Source: Monarcha castaneiventris obscurior (taxonomy: Eukaryota; Chordata; Aves; Passeriformes; Monarchidae). Taken from it: 64,000 nucleotides of DNA. Positions 23,845 through 37,679 of this stretch are shown here, piece by piece (within the stretch, counting starts at the first letter, position 1; every line of letters begins with the position of its first letter). Position numbers and translations under genes: made by a program. The stretch covers positions 744,001-808,000 of the forward strand of contig JAMPIT010000549.1 of NCBI GenBank assembly GCA_026261815.1, written 5' to 3'. The notes under the pieces are model-generated. The model saw only the letters and a list, made by a program, of their open reading frames with translations, ran no database searches and was not told the DNA's origin.

Positions 23845-24400
23845 GAAGGACATCTCCCCAACAGGGCAGGCAGATAAAATCAGATGAAAAAGCTGGATGG
23901 GTTGAGATAAGGATAGGGAGACCACTTATGAGTTACTCTCATGGGCCAAGCATACTCAGCTTGGGAAAAATTAGTTTAATTTACTGCCACTTAAAAATAG
24001 AGTTGATAAATCAGAAAGAAAGACAGAAAATTAAGACAGCACCTTCTCCTCCTGCTTCTTCCCATGCTGGACCTCACTCCATCATTCCCAGCCCCTCTTC
24101 CTCCTCCCCCGTTTCTGAGCAGCACAGGGGGGTGCTGTGACCACACTGGGGGTTGTGGTCAGTCCCTAATAGCTCCTTTCTGCTGCTCCTTCTGCCTCAG
24201 TTTCTCCCTGCTTCACTGTTGTCTTCTCATCTCAGTCACCTGGAACACCTCCTCTCCCTCCTTCTCCACTGACATCAATATCTGCTGGGCTGTCTCTCAT
24301 TATCTTTCCCCTCAATCTTCTGCCTGTCCAGAATTTTTTTCCCTTTCTTAAACACATTTTCACTGAGGTACCACCAACATTGCTGATGGGCAGCTTTGTC
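23845..24400 (-). mobile_element. ERVL-like LTR fragment, minus strand
   Basis: TGGGTTGAGATAAGGATAGGG, TTACTCTCATGGGCCAAGC, GAGCAGCACAGGGGGGTGCTG and CACTGACATCAATATCTGCTGG match in order the same LTR family as the element at 46.5-47.6 kb. The tandem block present in that family is missing here, and both ends are eroded. Boundaries are approximate. Confidence 0.7.
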
Positions 24401-27400
24401 TACACTTTTTCTCTGAAGGAAGAGGGAAGAGTGGAACAGAAGGAGAATTGGCTTTCCCAATGAACTCATCACTGCATGAAGAGACACCTTTGCTCAGTTC
24501 ATGTTTTGAGTTTACCTAATTCTTCTTATAAAACTTACCTGTGATTTTGCCTTTGCTCAGGTGCTTATATGATTTCTTGAAGAGAAATGGATCAAAAAAA
24601 TATGCCTGAGTCCTTTCTGAGGCATGGCCAAAATCTACATGTAACTAGAGAGCCTGTAATATGTAAAGAGAGTCTGTTCTAGTATATTTTAAAGGTATTA
24701 TTGGGGGAACAAACCCCAAAACTCTGGCAAGTATATTTCATAAGCTTTCAGTGGAGGCAATGAACTAAATACAAAGCCAAGAGAGAAGAGGTCCTCTCTT
24801 CTTTGTGTAGCAGCTTCATCAGCTCTCAGTGACAGAGCTACAGCAGAATGATTCCTAGGACCTTATTAGCTTTGATAATTTCCCTCTATTCTGAAATCCT
24901 GATGACACCACCTGCACAGTGATAGGCTGAAAAACTTACAAAGCACTCTCAGCTTCTCTCCAAGTGTGATTTTGAGGGAAGGAGGTGCACCAGAGAGCAC
25001 ATGACATGAAAATCTAGTATTTTCCCTTTCTATGCAAATCACAGCAGTCTGGGGAGTTGGGGAGTTTGGGAAGGTGGTAGTTAATATTGTTTTAATTTCA
25101 GACTGAAGAGTAACTTTCACTCCCTTTTTTTCAAAAACCCCAAACACTGCCAAAAAATGAAGGTTTCGAAAGAGAGGAGACAAATAGAGAGCCTTGTACC
25201 CATGCAGTTGATTGTCTTCTTTTGTATACACTGGCCACACAAAATGGGAAATTGTGCCTTTACTTCAACATATTTCCTCCACAGTAAGAAGCCTGTCTTC
25301 GAGGGTTTTAGAGCCATCTTAGCAAAAATTCACATTTTTCACATTTCATGCCACCAGGATTTTGGGGATAGCAGTTTTCATATTATCTTTGTGTCTGGAT
25401 TCATAACACCACTTGCAATCACACTTTCAGAAGCATGATTTCTAGTTTGGTAATTGTTGCTCCCAAGGAAGGAATGAGATGGTCTCTGTCTTCACACAGA
25501 GTTTAGACCCAGAAGAGCCCAAGCTTGGTTTGGGTTGAAAACGATGGTTTTCAAGCACCATGTGGTGCAGCTTCTCTCCACTGGAGGGATTGGGAACATA
25601 ACTGTCTGTGGAAATCTGGATCTGAACAGAGTCTTAAAGTGGCGATTACTTCAGAGCTTCTAGTGCAGGCTCAAGATTTAGAGATGCAGGACATACTTCC
25701 TTCAGCCATATAGAGCATGTTGTAATATACTTACTTAGGTGCTGGTAACTGACAGAACACAGCCAGCAAAGGCATTAAACCTCTCTTTCAACCTCCTTTG
25801 AGTTGCCTGCTGGACTTGTGGATTAGAGACATCTGAATCCCAAACTAGGTTTATGGACTCAGTGGTGTTTGAGATCCCTGCCAGCCATAGCAACTCTATA
25901 ATTCCCACTAACAACTGGAAAGTCCTGTATTCCCAGAAGGTGTGATGTAGCCAGAGAGGATCTGTGCAACAAAAGTGTTCAGGACGTGGAAACTTCATCA
26001 TGAGTGTTTCAGGAAGAGAGATGAAGTTACTTGAGATAGATTAAAACTGTGGACTGCCTGCCTGCTAACACTTACAGTGAGTCTCTTAGTTTAATTTTAT
26101 TAATGAGGATTCCAGCTGGGGAGCTCCAGGATGGCTCAATGGTGAAAACCAAAGGTGCAGTAAGTGATGGTGATGACCAGGTGCACTTTAAAATCCCACT
26201 CCTGCTTTGAATTCAAATTCTATTTCCTTATTTTGTTTAGTTGGAGCACAAAAAGCAGTTAGGGCACCTATTCATTGCCTCTAAGTGTCAGTAAAAGTGG
26301 CATGAACCGAGACCACCTGACCATCAGAAATTCCAATCCCAGGAGGCACAATCAGCACAGATTGGTCAGAGAAACCTAACCTTTGAAACCACAAATATCT
26401 CACAATTTTCTCCCAAACCTATGGTTTCTCGACGTCTCTTAATTTCATTTATCTTCTTTTTTTTTCCCTCTAGGAATAATAATGCATGTTCATGAGAAGA
26501 GGTTTATGTTTATACCATTCTTCACAAAATGTTTTCTCAATGCACTGTGTATGCAAGAATCTTATATTGGCAGACAAATATCGGAGTTTGCTGTCAGTCC
26601 TGTCTGGGCTTGATTTACCTCTGGCTTTTTCACAATCAATCACAGTGTCCTTATCACCTTTCCATATTGTATAGCTGCTGGCATTCTGCCTTCCCAACTT
26701 CTTGGGGCTTTTTAGATTACCTTCAGAGCAGCAATATGCCATACAGGAGCTGTAAAGGCAGGGTGCAGACCCTTAGGAGCTTGATAGGGCCTGTTCAGAA
26801 ATGTGCTGGGCTGGTTTCTGCAGAGAAACTTAAAGCCAGGCTCATGTCATTAAGAGGTCTGGTGATCCTAATGGGCATCTAACGACTGGGAGGCCTCTGA
26901 TGCTCTGAGAAAACACTTTGCAGAAAGGGTTCCTCCATGATTATCTACTTGGTGCTTTCCAGTGTTGGACTGGGGATATATAATATACAAGATACATTAA
27001 AACCTTTAGAGACAAAAATTTGTGACACAAATAGTCATCATTTCTGCTCTTTATGGTTCTTTCAGTTGGGCTTGGGTTTTTTTGTTGGTTTTGGGGTTTT
27101 TTTCCCTCCACTGATTGGCTCACACATGATTCTGAAAGCAGCCTCTCTGGAACATATTTTGGTCTTTTAGAATCTCCATTTAAATCATATTCCAGGAAAT
27201 GATATAACTGGCGATTAACAGCATGTCTTCTTTATCTGTCTTTTTGGATCCACCAAGTGCCTCATTCGCACAACCAAGTATTTGGCTTTTCATGACTGAA
27301 TGACCCACAGCTTTCACCCAGAATTTCCTTGGAGCCCCAGCTTTGGCTATACCGTGCTATTATTTTGAGCTTTTCTAATTCAGAATACCTGATACTATCA

Positions 27401-30400
27401 GAGGCCAGGGTTACAGTTCATGACAATGGCATAAAATAACAGCACAACGTTCAGCAGGTCTGCTAGCTAATGGGATATGCCAGGAAAATGTGTGTGGAGA
27501 GATCCCCAGCAGTGTTTGTGGTGGCTGCCTGGCTTGTAGGAAATAAGGCTGATAGAGTTTGCACTCACCTGACTCAGACCTGGGTCACTCATACCCATAT
27601 TCCTTCTGGCAGGATTTAACAAAATTGTTCCCTCTGCAAGGCAGCAGGTAAAGAAGAGCAGGCAGGGAGAAGCAGGCAGGGAGCATTGGCTGTCAGGAGC
27701 CTGAGACTCTGGGAAACAAGCAAGGAACAGCCCAAAGCAACAGGAGTTATCGTGATGCTCACCATTTTATTTTCACTCTCTATTTCTTTTTTTTTTAAAT
27801 AAATGTGTTTTCCAAAGTATTTTCCTTCTTTTTAAGCAGCTATGTCGTCTTTCTAAATGCAGAGATATTTTCTGGAAGCTATGGAAATATTTTAAGCACT
27901 TCACTTCTCATCTCCATCCAGAAAGGGTTTTATCCTTAGGGAGACCCATATAAGCCTGCTGTCCCCATTTCCTTCAGTCTTGCAGTTTTGTTGGAGACAG
28001 TTTCCTAGCCCAGGGTTCAGGACACCTAATGGAGCCTATACCTCACTTTGCACACAACTTCAAAAAGGTGTTGTTTGTTACATAAATATAATTTTCAAAC
28101 TGGTTGGTTGGATAAATTTCAATCTTAAAGGTTAATTCCCTCTTCATCGGTATAACTTGACAAATAATACCCATAAGTAATCCTGTTGTTTTCCCTGTTT
28201 TACACACTAAGAACCATGTGCCCACCTTGAATAAGCTTGGGATAATTTTCTCCATGGTTCTCGTCCAAGCATTTCTGCCATGAGTAAGTTATCCATCCAG
28301 ATTAGGTGCTTTAGGAGCAAATGGGACAGCAGAGTAGAAGCTGAGGCTTGTTGTGGGAGCCAGTTGTATAGCAAATACTTATAAAATAAGAGAAGTAAAC
28401 AAGCCACAAACAATAAGAGTTTTGTTGCAAGGGGTGTCTTGTCTCGTCTTCAGCAAATGTGTAACTACTCAGATTTCCCTTCTGATATGAAATATTTATG
28501 CTGCTTTTCCAAAACCGGAAGATGTGTATGCCTGTTAATATCCATTTTAACAGAAAAAGAACAAAATAAATTCATTTATCCCATAGTTTTTTCAAAGGAA
28601 AAACTAGAAACCTAGGATATACAAATTCTCCTTGGCACTACAAGTATATCTTTGACACACACCACTGTGTATTAACCCAACTCTCCTCTCATGGCAGTTG
28701 CTTTAGCATTAATAGAGTCTCTTCAGGGTGAAAAGTTAGAACATATTTGTGTTGTGACCTTATAGTGGAGAAAAAAACCACAGTTACTACCAGGGAGACC
28801 TTTTAAATCAGCACAATGTACAAAGTCATATAAGTTCTTATCTCTGTCATCAACCATTCCATGGGAAAAAAACCCCAGTTTTTTATTTATTTTAAACCCC
28901 CAGCTTATTTAAAAAATTATGAAGAGTCCAAACTGTCAGTTCTAATGAAGGGTTTGGTAAGGAACGTAGGTAAACAGATTCTCTATTAGATGTTTACTTT
29001 CAGGTCATGCAGTAACTGTTAAAGGGTTTGAAAATTAATATATGGCCCATGAATGCTACAGGAATGGTAGAAAAAGAGAAGAAAAAGGAATTGGGAAATC
29101 ATAGCAATCAAAATCATTGTGTCTATAATCTGTGTACTTACGTGCACTATTTTATACATTCAGCTACCTCAAAAAATTAACAGAGACTGTAGCAGAAATT
29201 TGTCACTTCAGCTGACAGATCCAGCAGCTCGTAAAACTCATCCATGAAGAGGGAAGAAAACAAGAGAGCCACAGTTAAAAATAGAAAGCCTTTGAAATAA
29301 ATGTCTTATCTCCATCCTCAGCAAAAATAGCTGAGGTTTTTTTTTGCTGACCACAGGTTGATAAAATTGTAGTGGATACAATCCTGCATTGGTATTGTAT
29401 CAGAATAATTGATTTTGACAGAAGTAGATGGATTAAAGCAACTAAGCACCTGGCCCACTTTAGGTGCTGAAATTAAAATCTTGAAGAGCACACTAATTTA
29501 AATTCACCAAAATGTTTAGATTAGCACATGATCACTGTGCTGAGCGTGATGGGGAAAAGTCAGCTTTTTGTAGGAAAGTTATACACTGAAACTAGACAAA
29601 CCTATTTACCAGTTGGCCATGCAAGGTACATGATTTTTACAATTACTAGTAAAGTAAAACCCAAAAACTATTATTAGTAGAAGTTTCAGGCAGATTCCAA
29701 GACTGAGAACAAATCCTTCACCACAGTCATCATAATATTCCCAGAAAATGTCTGAGGTGGTAATTGCACACGGTTAATCCCCCCTTTCCCAAAACCTTGG
29801 AGAAGACCAAAGCTGCCAGCCTTGGGATACAGAGGAACATTGGGAGGGCAGGCCTAGTGCTAAAGAAAACAGGAGGTACCAGCAATGTCTTTTTTGATAT
29901 AAAAATTTTCCCTGTATTTCCAATGAGGGTTTCTGCAGCAAGTGCAAAACTTGAGCTATTACACAGCTCAGAGGTTCATGTGACTAAACCCACAAGTCAT
30001 TGCCGGGTCTTTATGTGTACAGCAGGTTTTTGAGAAGGTTTCATGAGCTTGACATGCTGTGGGATTGTACCTCTTGCTGCTACGATGCTAAATCAGTGAC
30101 ACAATGCTTAACACCACAGGATTAGCCTCCTGATATTAGGTGAAGCGCCTTCTAATTATAATTGTAGCCATCTTCCCAGATTTATCCCAGTGCTTCACAC
30201 TCCAAAGGGCAGCAGCCTTTCAGGGTGGTCCAGGACAGCGAGGTGGTTGTATGGCAAAACAAATCAGAGCTACCTGCTCCCCATTTCTATTAAAATAGCA
30301 TTTTTGCAGCAGTGGCTGAGAACACTACACCTTGCAGTAGTGCTGCTGCAATGCTCTAGGTCACTGCTGTAGAACAGTCGCATTTTTATAAGCTTGATGG

Positions 30401-30479
30401 AAAGATTAGGTGTCAAATTTAATAAACCCTTTGGCTCTTTTTCTATTATTCTATGCCATGGGTCCTCTCTCTGCTTTTA
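24401..30479. other. AT-rich non-coding DNA
   Basis: About 6 kb with no exon, RNA gene or retroelement that I can support. A small tandem duplication of GCAGGCAGGGAG lies at about 27,659-27,683. Consistent with intron or intergenic desert. Confidence 0.35.
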
Positions 30480-30620
30480 AGTAGCATATTTTTTTCATTT
30501 GGTGGTGGCAATAATTCAAATATATAAACCACCACCTGTCATTTAATATCATTTGCATTGATTGGCAGCTGTAAAGCTAACCTGTATTAATGAATTTTTG
30601 CATATGTAATATAAGTGATC
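30480..30620. promoter_or_regulatory. Possible conserved non-coding element
   Basis: Repeat-free block with ATTTGCATTGATTGG, the E-box CAGCTG, TTAATGAATT and TTTGCATATGTAAT in close order. This density of POU, homeodomain and E-box words resembles vertebrate developmental enhancers. Inference only; no cross-species comparison was available. Confidence 0.28.
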
Positions 30621-33600
30621 CAGACAGATTAGGGCAAAAATCTTATTAGTAAAGTATAGGGAAAGCTGCATTTGGATGGACAAAAATTTCATTTCTCCTG
30701 CACTGGAAGATTCTAAAAATTGGATATGACTGCAGGTTTAAAGAAAACAATTCAAATATTCTTACTAATAATCAAAAGTAGTTGTTAAGCTGACTAGCCA
30801 GAGCCTATACAGGGTCTCTGAGAGAAGTCTCTTTCCTTGGCTTACACAAGCCCTTCAGATTTGATTGCACTCAAGGTGAGCTGCACAGGAATCCTGTGTC
30901 ACAATGGTGATGCTGGCTCCTATATAATGTTTATTTATCCAAGGCTAAATTACCTTGCTGGGAATGTGCTGTCTCTGACTAAACTAGCAGAGAGAATGAT
31001 CTGTGAGAGCTTCCCATATGATTTTATGATCAGGGGATAATTAATTATTTGGCAGCTGGAGAGTCACCAGGGCTGTAGGAAATGATATCAAAAATATCCT
31101 GGGGCATTTCTTTAAGATTTGGAAGAAAACATGATAACACACTGAAAAACCCTCCAGAAGGACACTTCAGCCTAGCAGGGTGTAGGAACTGTTCTGAACC
31201 TTTCAACAGAGCCATGTTTTAGGACTAAAACAGGCCTAGTGAAAGGACAAATATCCCAAGGGGAAGAAACAAGTGGAAAATTGAAAGAAAAGAATACTCT
31301 CCAGGTAGAACATTCAAACAGTCTTCAGGGTCTGAACAGCTGATGGGAAGAAAATCTGGTTGGAAAACACCTAATGAGGGGAAAAGGCACAGATGAAAAT
31401 GCTTCAGCCTCTTAAGCATCTCTAGAGCTGTTTGGAAAATAAGGTGGAATAAGAGGAAAGCTGACAGTTCTTGCTACATAATTATTTGTTAAAATTGAAA
31501 ATATCAACTTTCGATATTTCAAAATTTCTACGATAAATATGGCCTGTTCAAAGAGGGAATCATGATCACCCCTTGGGGGTCCTGTCTTTATCTTCACTGA
31601 CCTCTTCCACTGTCCTCAGATTTTTTTAAGGAATCTAAGGAAATTAATCAGCTTCTCATGAAACAAAAGAGACAAAATTATTCTTTTCCTGGCAAAACCT
31701 TGAATAATACATTGAGCTTACAAAATTGTCTACAGCCTGAGAGCTGAGCAAGGTCAGGAGACACTTGATGACAAAAGTGCCTCTGACCCTATTATTTATA
31801 ATGATGCAGTATTTTATGTACAGCCTTTTTACTCCTGTTACATGTTTCATCCACCGAGCTAAACCTTAATTTAAGCTGCCCCATCTAACACCCACAGTTT
31901 CACAGACTCCATTCTAGATAGGTGAAATTTTCCTACACTTTTAGAAAAAAAACCAAAAGAATAAAGCTGCTAAAATAGAGTGCAGGTGGAGCTCATTTGA
32001 GGTAATGAGGTTCTAAATGGATGTTTTGCAAACAAAGCACTCATTGTGACCTGACAGCTCACCAATTCACATGCTGTTCCTAAATGGTTTGCTTTGTTCC
32101 GTCGGCACTCAAGTGGAAATGAAGATTTCTGCCGGTGATGGTGGTGCTTCGGCAAGGGAGGTACAAATCAGTGAGCTGCGATTCAAACGGCAAGATTCAC
32201 TTGGTTTCCCCTTTTTTTTTGGTGCTTGAGCTGCTCTTGCTTCCTGCCTACCCCTTCAGTCAGAGGGACGAACAAATGGGTTTGGGATGTGGAATTTTGG
32301 AATTGTTTTAGGCACAAAAATAACAATTCTGCCATGGCCATGGTGGCTGCTCACAGGTCTTAAACACAGGATTCAGGGAGCTGAAGTTCAGAGTTCACCT
32401 TGCACTGGCTGTTACTTAAATACATGGTTTATACCCCTCTAGGTGGGAAATACATTGTGAGGAGTGGAGCACGGATATTGTGACAGCTCCTGGGTATAGA
32501 AATTTAAGATTAAACCACCCAGCACACAGAGTGCTCTACACAGGCACTCCAGAGGGGCTGCTTTTCCCAGCAAATCCTGCCAGCTACTTTTTGGGCTGGT
32601 AAATATATCGTGGGCTTCTGGCCTCTGGCACTACTTGGTCTAATGAGGCCTTCTTTGAGCTGTAAAATTCTGTATTTTATATCACTGGAAGCAGAATAGA
32701 TTCCCAAACATCTCCAGCCGTTTGCATTCCAAGGCAATCAGTTGGAGTGACTCCTTGTATTTCCCTGAATGAAAGAAAGAGGAGGGAAAGAATGGGAAGG
32801 TGAAGGAAGGGCAGAAACAGCTATAAGGAAACAGCTATCCTGAAAATCATCCCTATGCCACGGTCCTGAATTCCAGTGTGATTCAATGGGATGTGGTTAT
32901 GCCCCCCTGAAAGGAAAAAATGGAGATGGAGACCAGAAGTACATGACGCAAATTTTACAGCACAATAAAATTACTAATCTACAAAACTGAGCAGGAACAA
33001 GACCTGGGATTGATTGAGGATAATACATCAGCTATGTGCACAGTGTCTGGTAGCAGCGAGAAGGTAAACACTGTCTTGGCATCTATTATGTCTCTAGAAG
33101 TGAGATTTATCAATGAAAAGGTAAATACTCACATGTAGAGCAAGAGCAAAGCCTCATTTGCTTTTCTTTTTTTAGGACATTACATAAAGATTATGAGAAG
33201 CTGGAAAAGATTAAAAAAAATTTCTTAGACTAACATTGGAAACAAAGAAATGCTTCATCAGGAATGAGAAACCAGGCTCTGCCAGCATGCACAAAGGAAA
33301 CTGAGACCTCGGAGAAAAATATAGGTTCAAAAATACCCTAAAATACCCTAAAAAGGAAAGACAGATGCCAGTGGAAGGTATTTAAATACAATAACAGCTA
33401 ATTGAAAAACAGAGATATAAGAGTTTAAATGATGGCAGAAATTAGCAACTTGAAGTAATTTGGATGGAATTAGGACACAGATGAATAGCTGGTGCATGCT
33501 GCAGAGTAAAAAAAGGCTGTGCATCAACTCAAAGGAGCACTTAGCTACCAAACACAGGCAGGTTGGGCCATAAAAGAACTTTAGGAAGTAAATAATTTTA

Positions 33601-34375
33601 TCATCCCATCTTGCAGATAACCTATCCATGCTAACAAGTTCAAAAACTGTTCTCTGCAATGGATTTGATTTAGCTTTGGTGATGCAGAGAACACACATGA
33701 TAAAATCTGCAGTTCAACAGCAAACCCTGTCCCTAACGAAAATTTTAGGACCTGCTTTAAAAGATACCCTTACAGCACAACTTATCAAAGGAGATGGGGA
33801 AGAATAGCTGGACTTCATACTGTGGGATAAAAAAAGGAAACTTCACCTGAAACCTCTCTGCAGAGTTTTATGGCACAGAGATAGTCCCAAAGCAAAGCAT
33901 CTTCATTACATAGAGACTACTTTTCTCTACCTGCTGCTGCACATAACCAGACAGTCTTGATAAAGAAAGAATACTCCTTTTTTTTAAGGAGAACTCAGAG
34001 GCATTAGAGATTCTGAGAGGGAAACAAGTGGACATCTGCCCTCCCTTTTAAGACTAATTAATTCCCAAATGGAGTACTTCCTCAGCTTTCTTCCCAGGTC
34101 TTAAAATTTTTAATCCAAGACCAGCAACTAACAAAGCAGGGTTAAGGAAAAAGGATGAGATGAAGGCTTCCTGGTTTTAGTAATAATAAATGCTTTGAGA
34201 GGAAGCAATGGTACAGTGCAGTTTTCCTCTGGCAGAGCTTATCTGGGCAGAGCTGATTCACAGCTTTGCAGAGCTGCTTGTGAGTTTTGTGGGGATAGGA
34301 GAGGGCTCTGGACAGGGCGGGAGAAGCAGAAGGGAGCACTTTCCCTTTTCTTTACATACCAACTGCCCCTTTGAC
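30621..34375. other. AT-rich non-coding DNA
   Basis: No exon, RNA gene or repeat boundary supported. A short duplication of AAATACCCTA occurs near 33,330-33,352. Confidence 0.35.
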
Positions 34376-35085
34376 TCATAGAATCACAGAATGGTTTGGT
34401 GGCAAGGGACCTCAAAGCCCATCCAGTGCCACCCCCTGCCATGGGCAGGGACACCTTCCACTGTCCCAGGCTGCTCCAAGCCCCATCCAACCTGGCCTTG
34501 GGCACTTCCAGGGATCCAGGTGCAGCCACAGCTTCTCTGGGCAATCTCTTCCAGTGCTTCACCACCAACCATTGTGAAAAATGTCTTCCTGATATCTCTC
34601 CTGAGTCTACCCTTCTTTTGTTTAAAGCTAGAATGGCTTTAAAGGTGTGTCCCCATCTTTCTATAAACCCCCTTTAATAAGGTCTCCCCAGAGCCCTCTC
34701 TTGTCCAGGCTGAACAATCCCAGCTCTCCCAGCCTTTCCTCCCAGCAGAGCTGCTCCATCCCTCTGATCACCCTGGTGCCTCCCCTGGATTCTCCAGCAG
34801 CTCCAGCTCCTTCCTGTGCTGGGCCCCAGGGCTGGGGCAGCTCTGCAGGTGTGCTCTCACCTGAGTGGGGCACAGGGGCAGAATCCCCATCCCTTCCTGC
34901 TGCCCACGCTGGGGGCTCAGCCCAGGATACAATTTTGGCGTTCTGGGTTGTGAGTTTGCATTGCTGACTCATGTCCAGCCTTTCATCCACCAGCGTTCCC
35001 AAGTCCCTTTCCCTAGTGCTGTTCCATCTGCTTATCCCCTCTGGGGTCACAGGGCAGGACCCCCCTGCAAAACACAACCTCAGCA
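34376..35085 (-). mobile_element. CR1 retrotransposon fragment, about 700 bp
   Basis: Starts with CTCATAGAATCACAGAATGG and continues further upstream into the element than most copies here: CCCTCTCTTGTCCAGGCTGAACA, CTCCCAGCCTTTCCTCC, GGGCCCCAGGGCTGGGGCAG and CATCCACCAGCGTTCCCAAG are successive CR1 landmarks in inverted orientation. It covers the 3' untranslated region and the end of ORF2. No intact frame. Confidence 0.9.
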
Positions 35086-35251
35086 GCAGAGGAAGCTGGA
35101 AGTGTTTATTCTACAACAGCTGATCCCTGGCACCAGGGAGTATTGTCACCTGTCTTCACTTTTCACAGGCAAATTGGTACTCTCTGGACTTGTCCTGACA
35201 TCTTGAATGTAAATTGTTATCTTGTGGTTTTTGTGAAGCTTTGATTTATCC

Positions 35252-35278
35252 CTTCTTCTTCTTCTTCTTCTTCTTCTT
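35252..35278. repeat. (CTT)9 microsatellite
   Basis: Nine perfect CTT triplets, 27 bases, about 170 bases right of the CR1 5' end. Confidence 0.95.
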
Positions 35279-36009
35279 GTATGTGAGTTTGAAATACCTA
35301 GATGCAGGCACAGCCCACAGAAGACAGCTTACTGGTTAGGGCACTGGGAAGCCTCTGGACTTGAAATGCTGCCCATTCAAGAGGAAAAAGAACAGTTTGA
35401 CTTCTTATTAGATTTATAGAATAACTGCACCATTTAAGTGGGTGGGGGGAAGATTTGAAGGAAAAGGTGGAACACCCAGAGTGGTTCTGTCTGACAGCTC
35501 GCCTTTGCAAAGGCATTGTGGGGTAACGAAAAGATGAGATTTTAAAATGAAAGCCATGATTAAACATTTTAGGCAATATAACTGTAAAAAAAAAAGGACA
35601 CCTGAGTTTGTACCTTGTCAGACAAAGCCAGGTCTCCTGGGACTTCAACATCCCTATGCAGAACACACGAATTGATTTTATTTTCACGTACTGAATTTGG
35701 TTTTATGTTGATAGTGTTGCACTTTCTACCAGAAAACAAATGTGACCAGCATCAGTAACAAAAAGTACCATCTGCTATGAAAAAGACCATGAAGCAGTCT
35801 TTTAATAAGTGAGATCTATGTATGTATCAATAGATGTTAATGTATGCTAATAGGGTGAGGGATGCCTCTGTCATCCCAGAGACCACAACACACACAGGGC
35901 TAGGACACACAGCAGAGCTTCCTCCACTGGCAACGCATCCCACCAAGATGTTACATTTGGCAGTGGGCAAACTGGAAGAGGGAAGGAAATATTTCTCTCT
36001 TATGCTGGC
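35279..36009. other. Unassigned non-coding DNA
   Basis: No supported exon, RNA gene or repeat. Confidence 0.35.
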
Positions 36010-36380
36010 AAAAGTTGTTTAAAAGTTGAATAAAACACCGTGTGTTAGTTATCCACACGCTGATGGTTGCTCTTATCCAACGACAGAATTTGCACTTCCG
36101 TAGTTGGCCAACTAAACAATAGGGGGTGTTATGGTAACCCTGTCTTTGACTCGGGCTGGAATTTGTGGGTTAATTAAAGGGGATCTCCTGCCATTCTGTA
36201 GGCTTGGTTTGAAATAGGCAGTTCCATTTTTAGGCATTTAATTTCTCGAGCAATGACAACTGGAGGATAAGAAGAGGTGGAGAGCAATTGTCCACTTTTG
36301 TAGCCTTAATATCCCATCAATTAAATTCCTGTAAAAAGTTAATGGATCAAATTTTAATGGGCTTGGCCCTTTCTGAAGGG
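36010..36380. promoter_or_regulatory. Possible conserved non-coding element with palindrome
   Basis: A repeat-free block with higher CpG content than its surroundings and dense factor-like words: GGGTTAATTAAAGGGG, CCCATCAATTAAATT, CTCGAGCAATGACAA, TTTAATGGGC. It contains a perfect 14-base palindrome, TAGTTGGCCAACTA, at 36,101-36,114. Short open frames across it are unconvincing. Enhancer-like by texture; function is inference. Confidence 0.28.
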
Positions 36381-37679
36381 GAGGAAGAGGTTGGTGAAGG
36401 AAAAAATGTTTACCAACTCCTTAAAGGACAAAAAATTCAGGAAAGTTTTCGGGATGGCTCAGCAGAAAATGTAATTAAGTCTTTGCAGGGATAACTTCAG
36501 TGAAGCCACAAAGTTTGGGACTGAATTTGCTTAATATATCTTACATTAACTTTCTTCAGTACTAGTAAATCTGAGGTAAAGCACTTTGATGCCAAAAAGG
36601 TGCTGCGTGTTGCTGTGCTTTGCAATATGCTGCTTTTCTGGAATTTTAATAAAAATCAAACAACAAATTAATTTAGAAAATCAGTTTGACATTGTGTGTC
36701 TTGTCCTGCTTACTTTCCTGCATTGAAAAGCACAGTTAAACACTATTAAAATGGAAAAAAGAATACACTTATAGTCTTTACTGAAAATCATTTAGAGGTT
36801 TTTTGCTTTTGTATCCTTGTAGGACCTATACTTCTGAAATTAGTAAAGAAAACACAATCCTTCCATCAGTGGCAGAAAATAATTCAAGAGCATGACAAGA
36901 TTAATAATTAGATTCTTTGATGACCAAACAATATTTAAAGTTCTCTCTGATTTTTTTTTTAATTTAGCTAAAGATTATATGAAAATTCTGTGTAGTAGGC
37001 AATAATGACTTTTTTTTATGTTGCTATCTGCAAGGTTTGCAGAGAAATACAGTTGCAGCCAGAGATCTATTTCTGTGCCCATTTGAATTCATTCATGGAC
37101 TCTCAGACAATGCCATGACTGTTCAACTCATACTAATTTCAGAGGGATTAAAGCTCCCTTATTTATTACGTAAGCAAGATGCAGAAAATGTGATCATTAC
37201 TGGACTTGGATCAGCTCTTAAAGCCAAAAATCATTGGCAGTCTTTACAACAACTTCCACAGGCTTTGCATCAAAAACGCCAAAATGGCCCCTAAGGGCCT
37301 GTTAATCTTGGACAGCATTAACTCCTGTGACCCTACAAACCTCCCAGGCATTGCCATGGATGGAGCAGATTTCTCCCACTCACACACTTGGATTGTGGAA
37401 CATGAAGCTTCTGGGCAGCAAAGGGAAAGAATTCTACGGAGAAATTGTGGTTATTTTGGCTTCTTTGACCATCCCGACCATCAGTAGGCAGTGAGGTATC
37501 AGGATTAAAAAGCCAAGGAACTGCTAAAGCATTTGGTCTCAGATGTGAGGCAATGCTGAAGGAGGAATAACGTGCACAGTGCAAAATTCATCAATTCAGA
37601 GGCGTTGTACAATTTAAGCTGTAGTTGGGCATAGTCCCGACTCACTTTTCAGGTGGTGATTGCATTCACTCCTGGTTAC
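36381..37679. other. Unassigned non-coding DNA
   Basis: AT-rich on the left, more mixed on the right. The open frames at 37,037-37,294 and 37,206-37,487 show no family resemblance and lack splice context. Confidence 0.35.

Noticed and set aside
34396..35077. Several 90-140-codon frames around 34.4-35.1 kb
   Set aside because: All lie inside an inverted CR1 copy and are repeat shadows; similar frames recur at the other CR1 copies (0.5, 43.5, 49.1, 51.1 and 62 kb).
37037..37487. Two overlapping plus-strand frames of 85 and 93 codons just left of the CR1 ORF2 fossil
   Set aside because: No similarity to CR1 ORF1 or any family I recognise, no splice context, and frames overlap each other.
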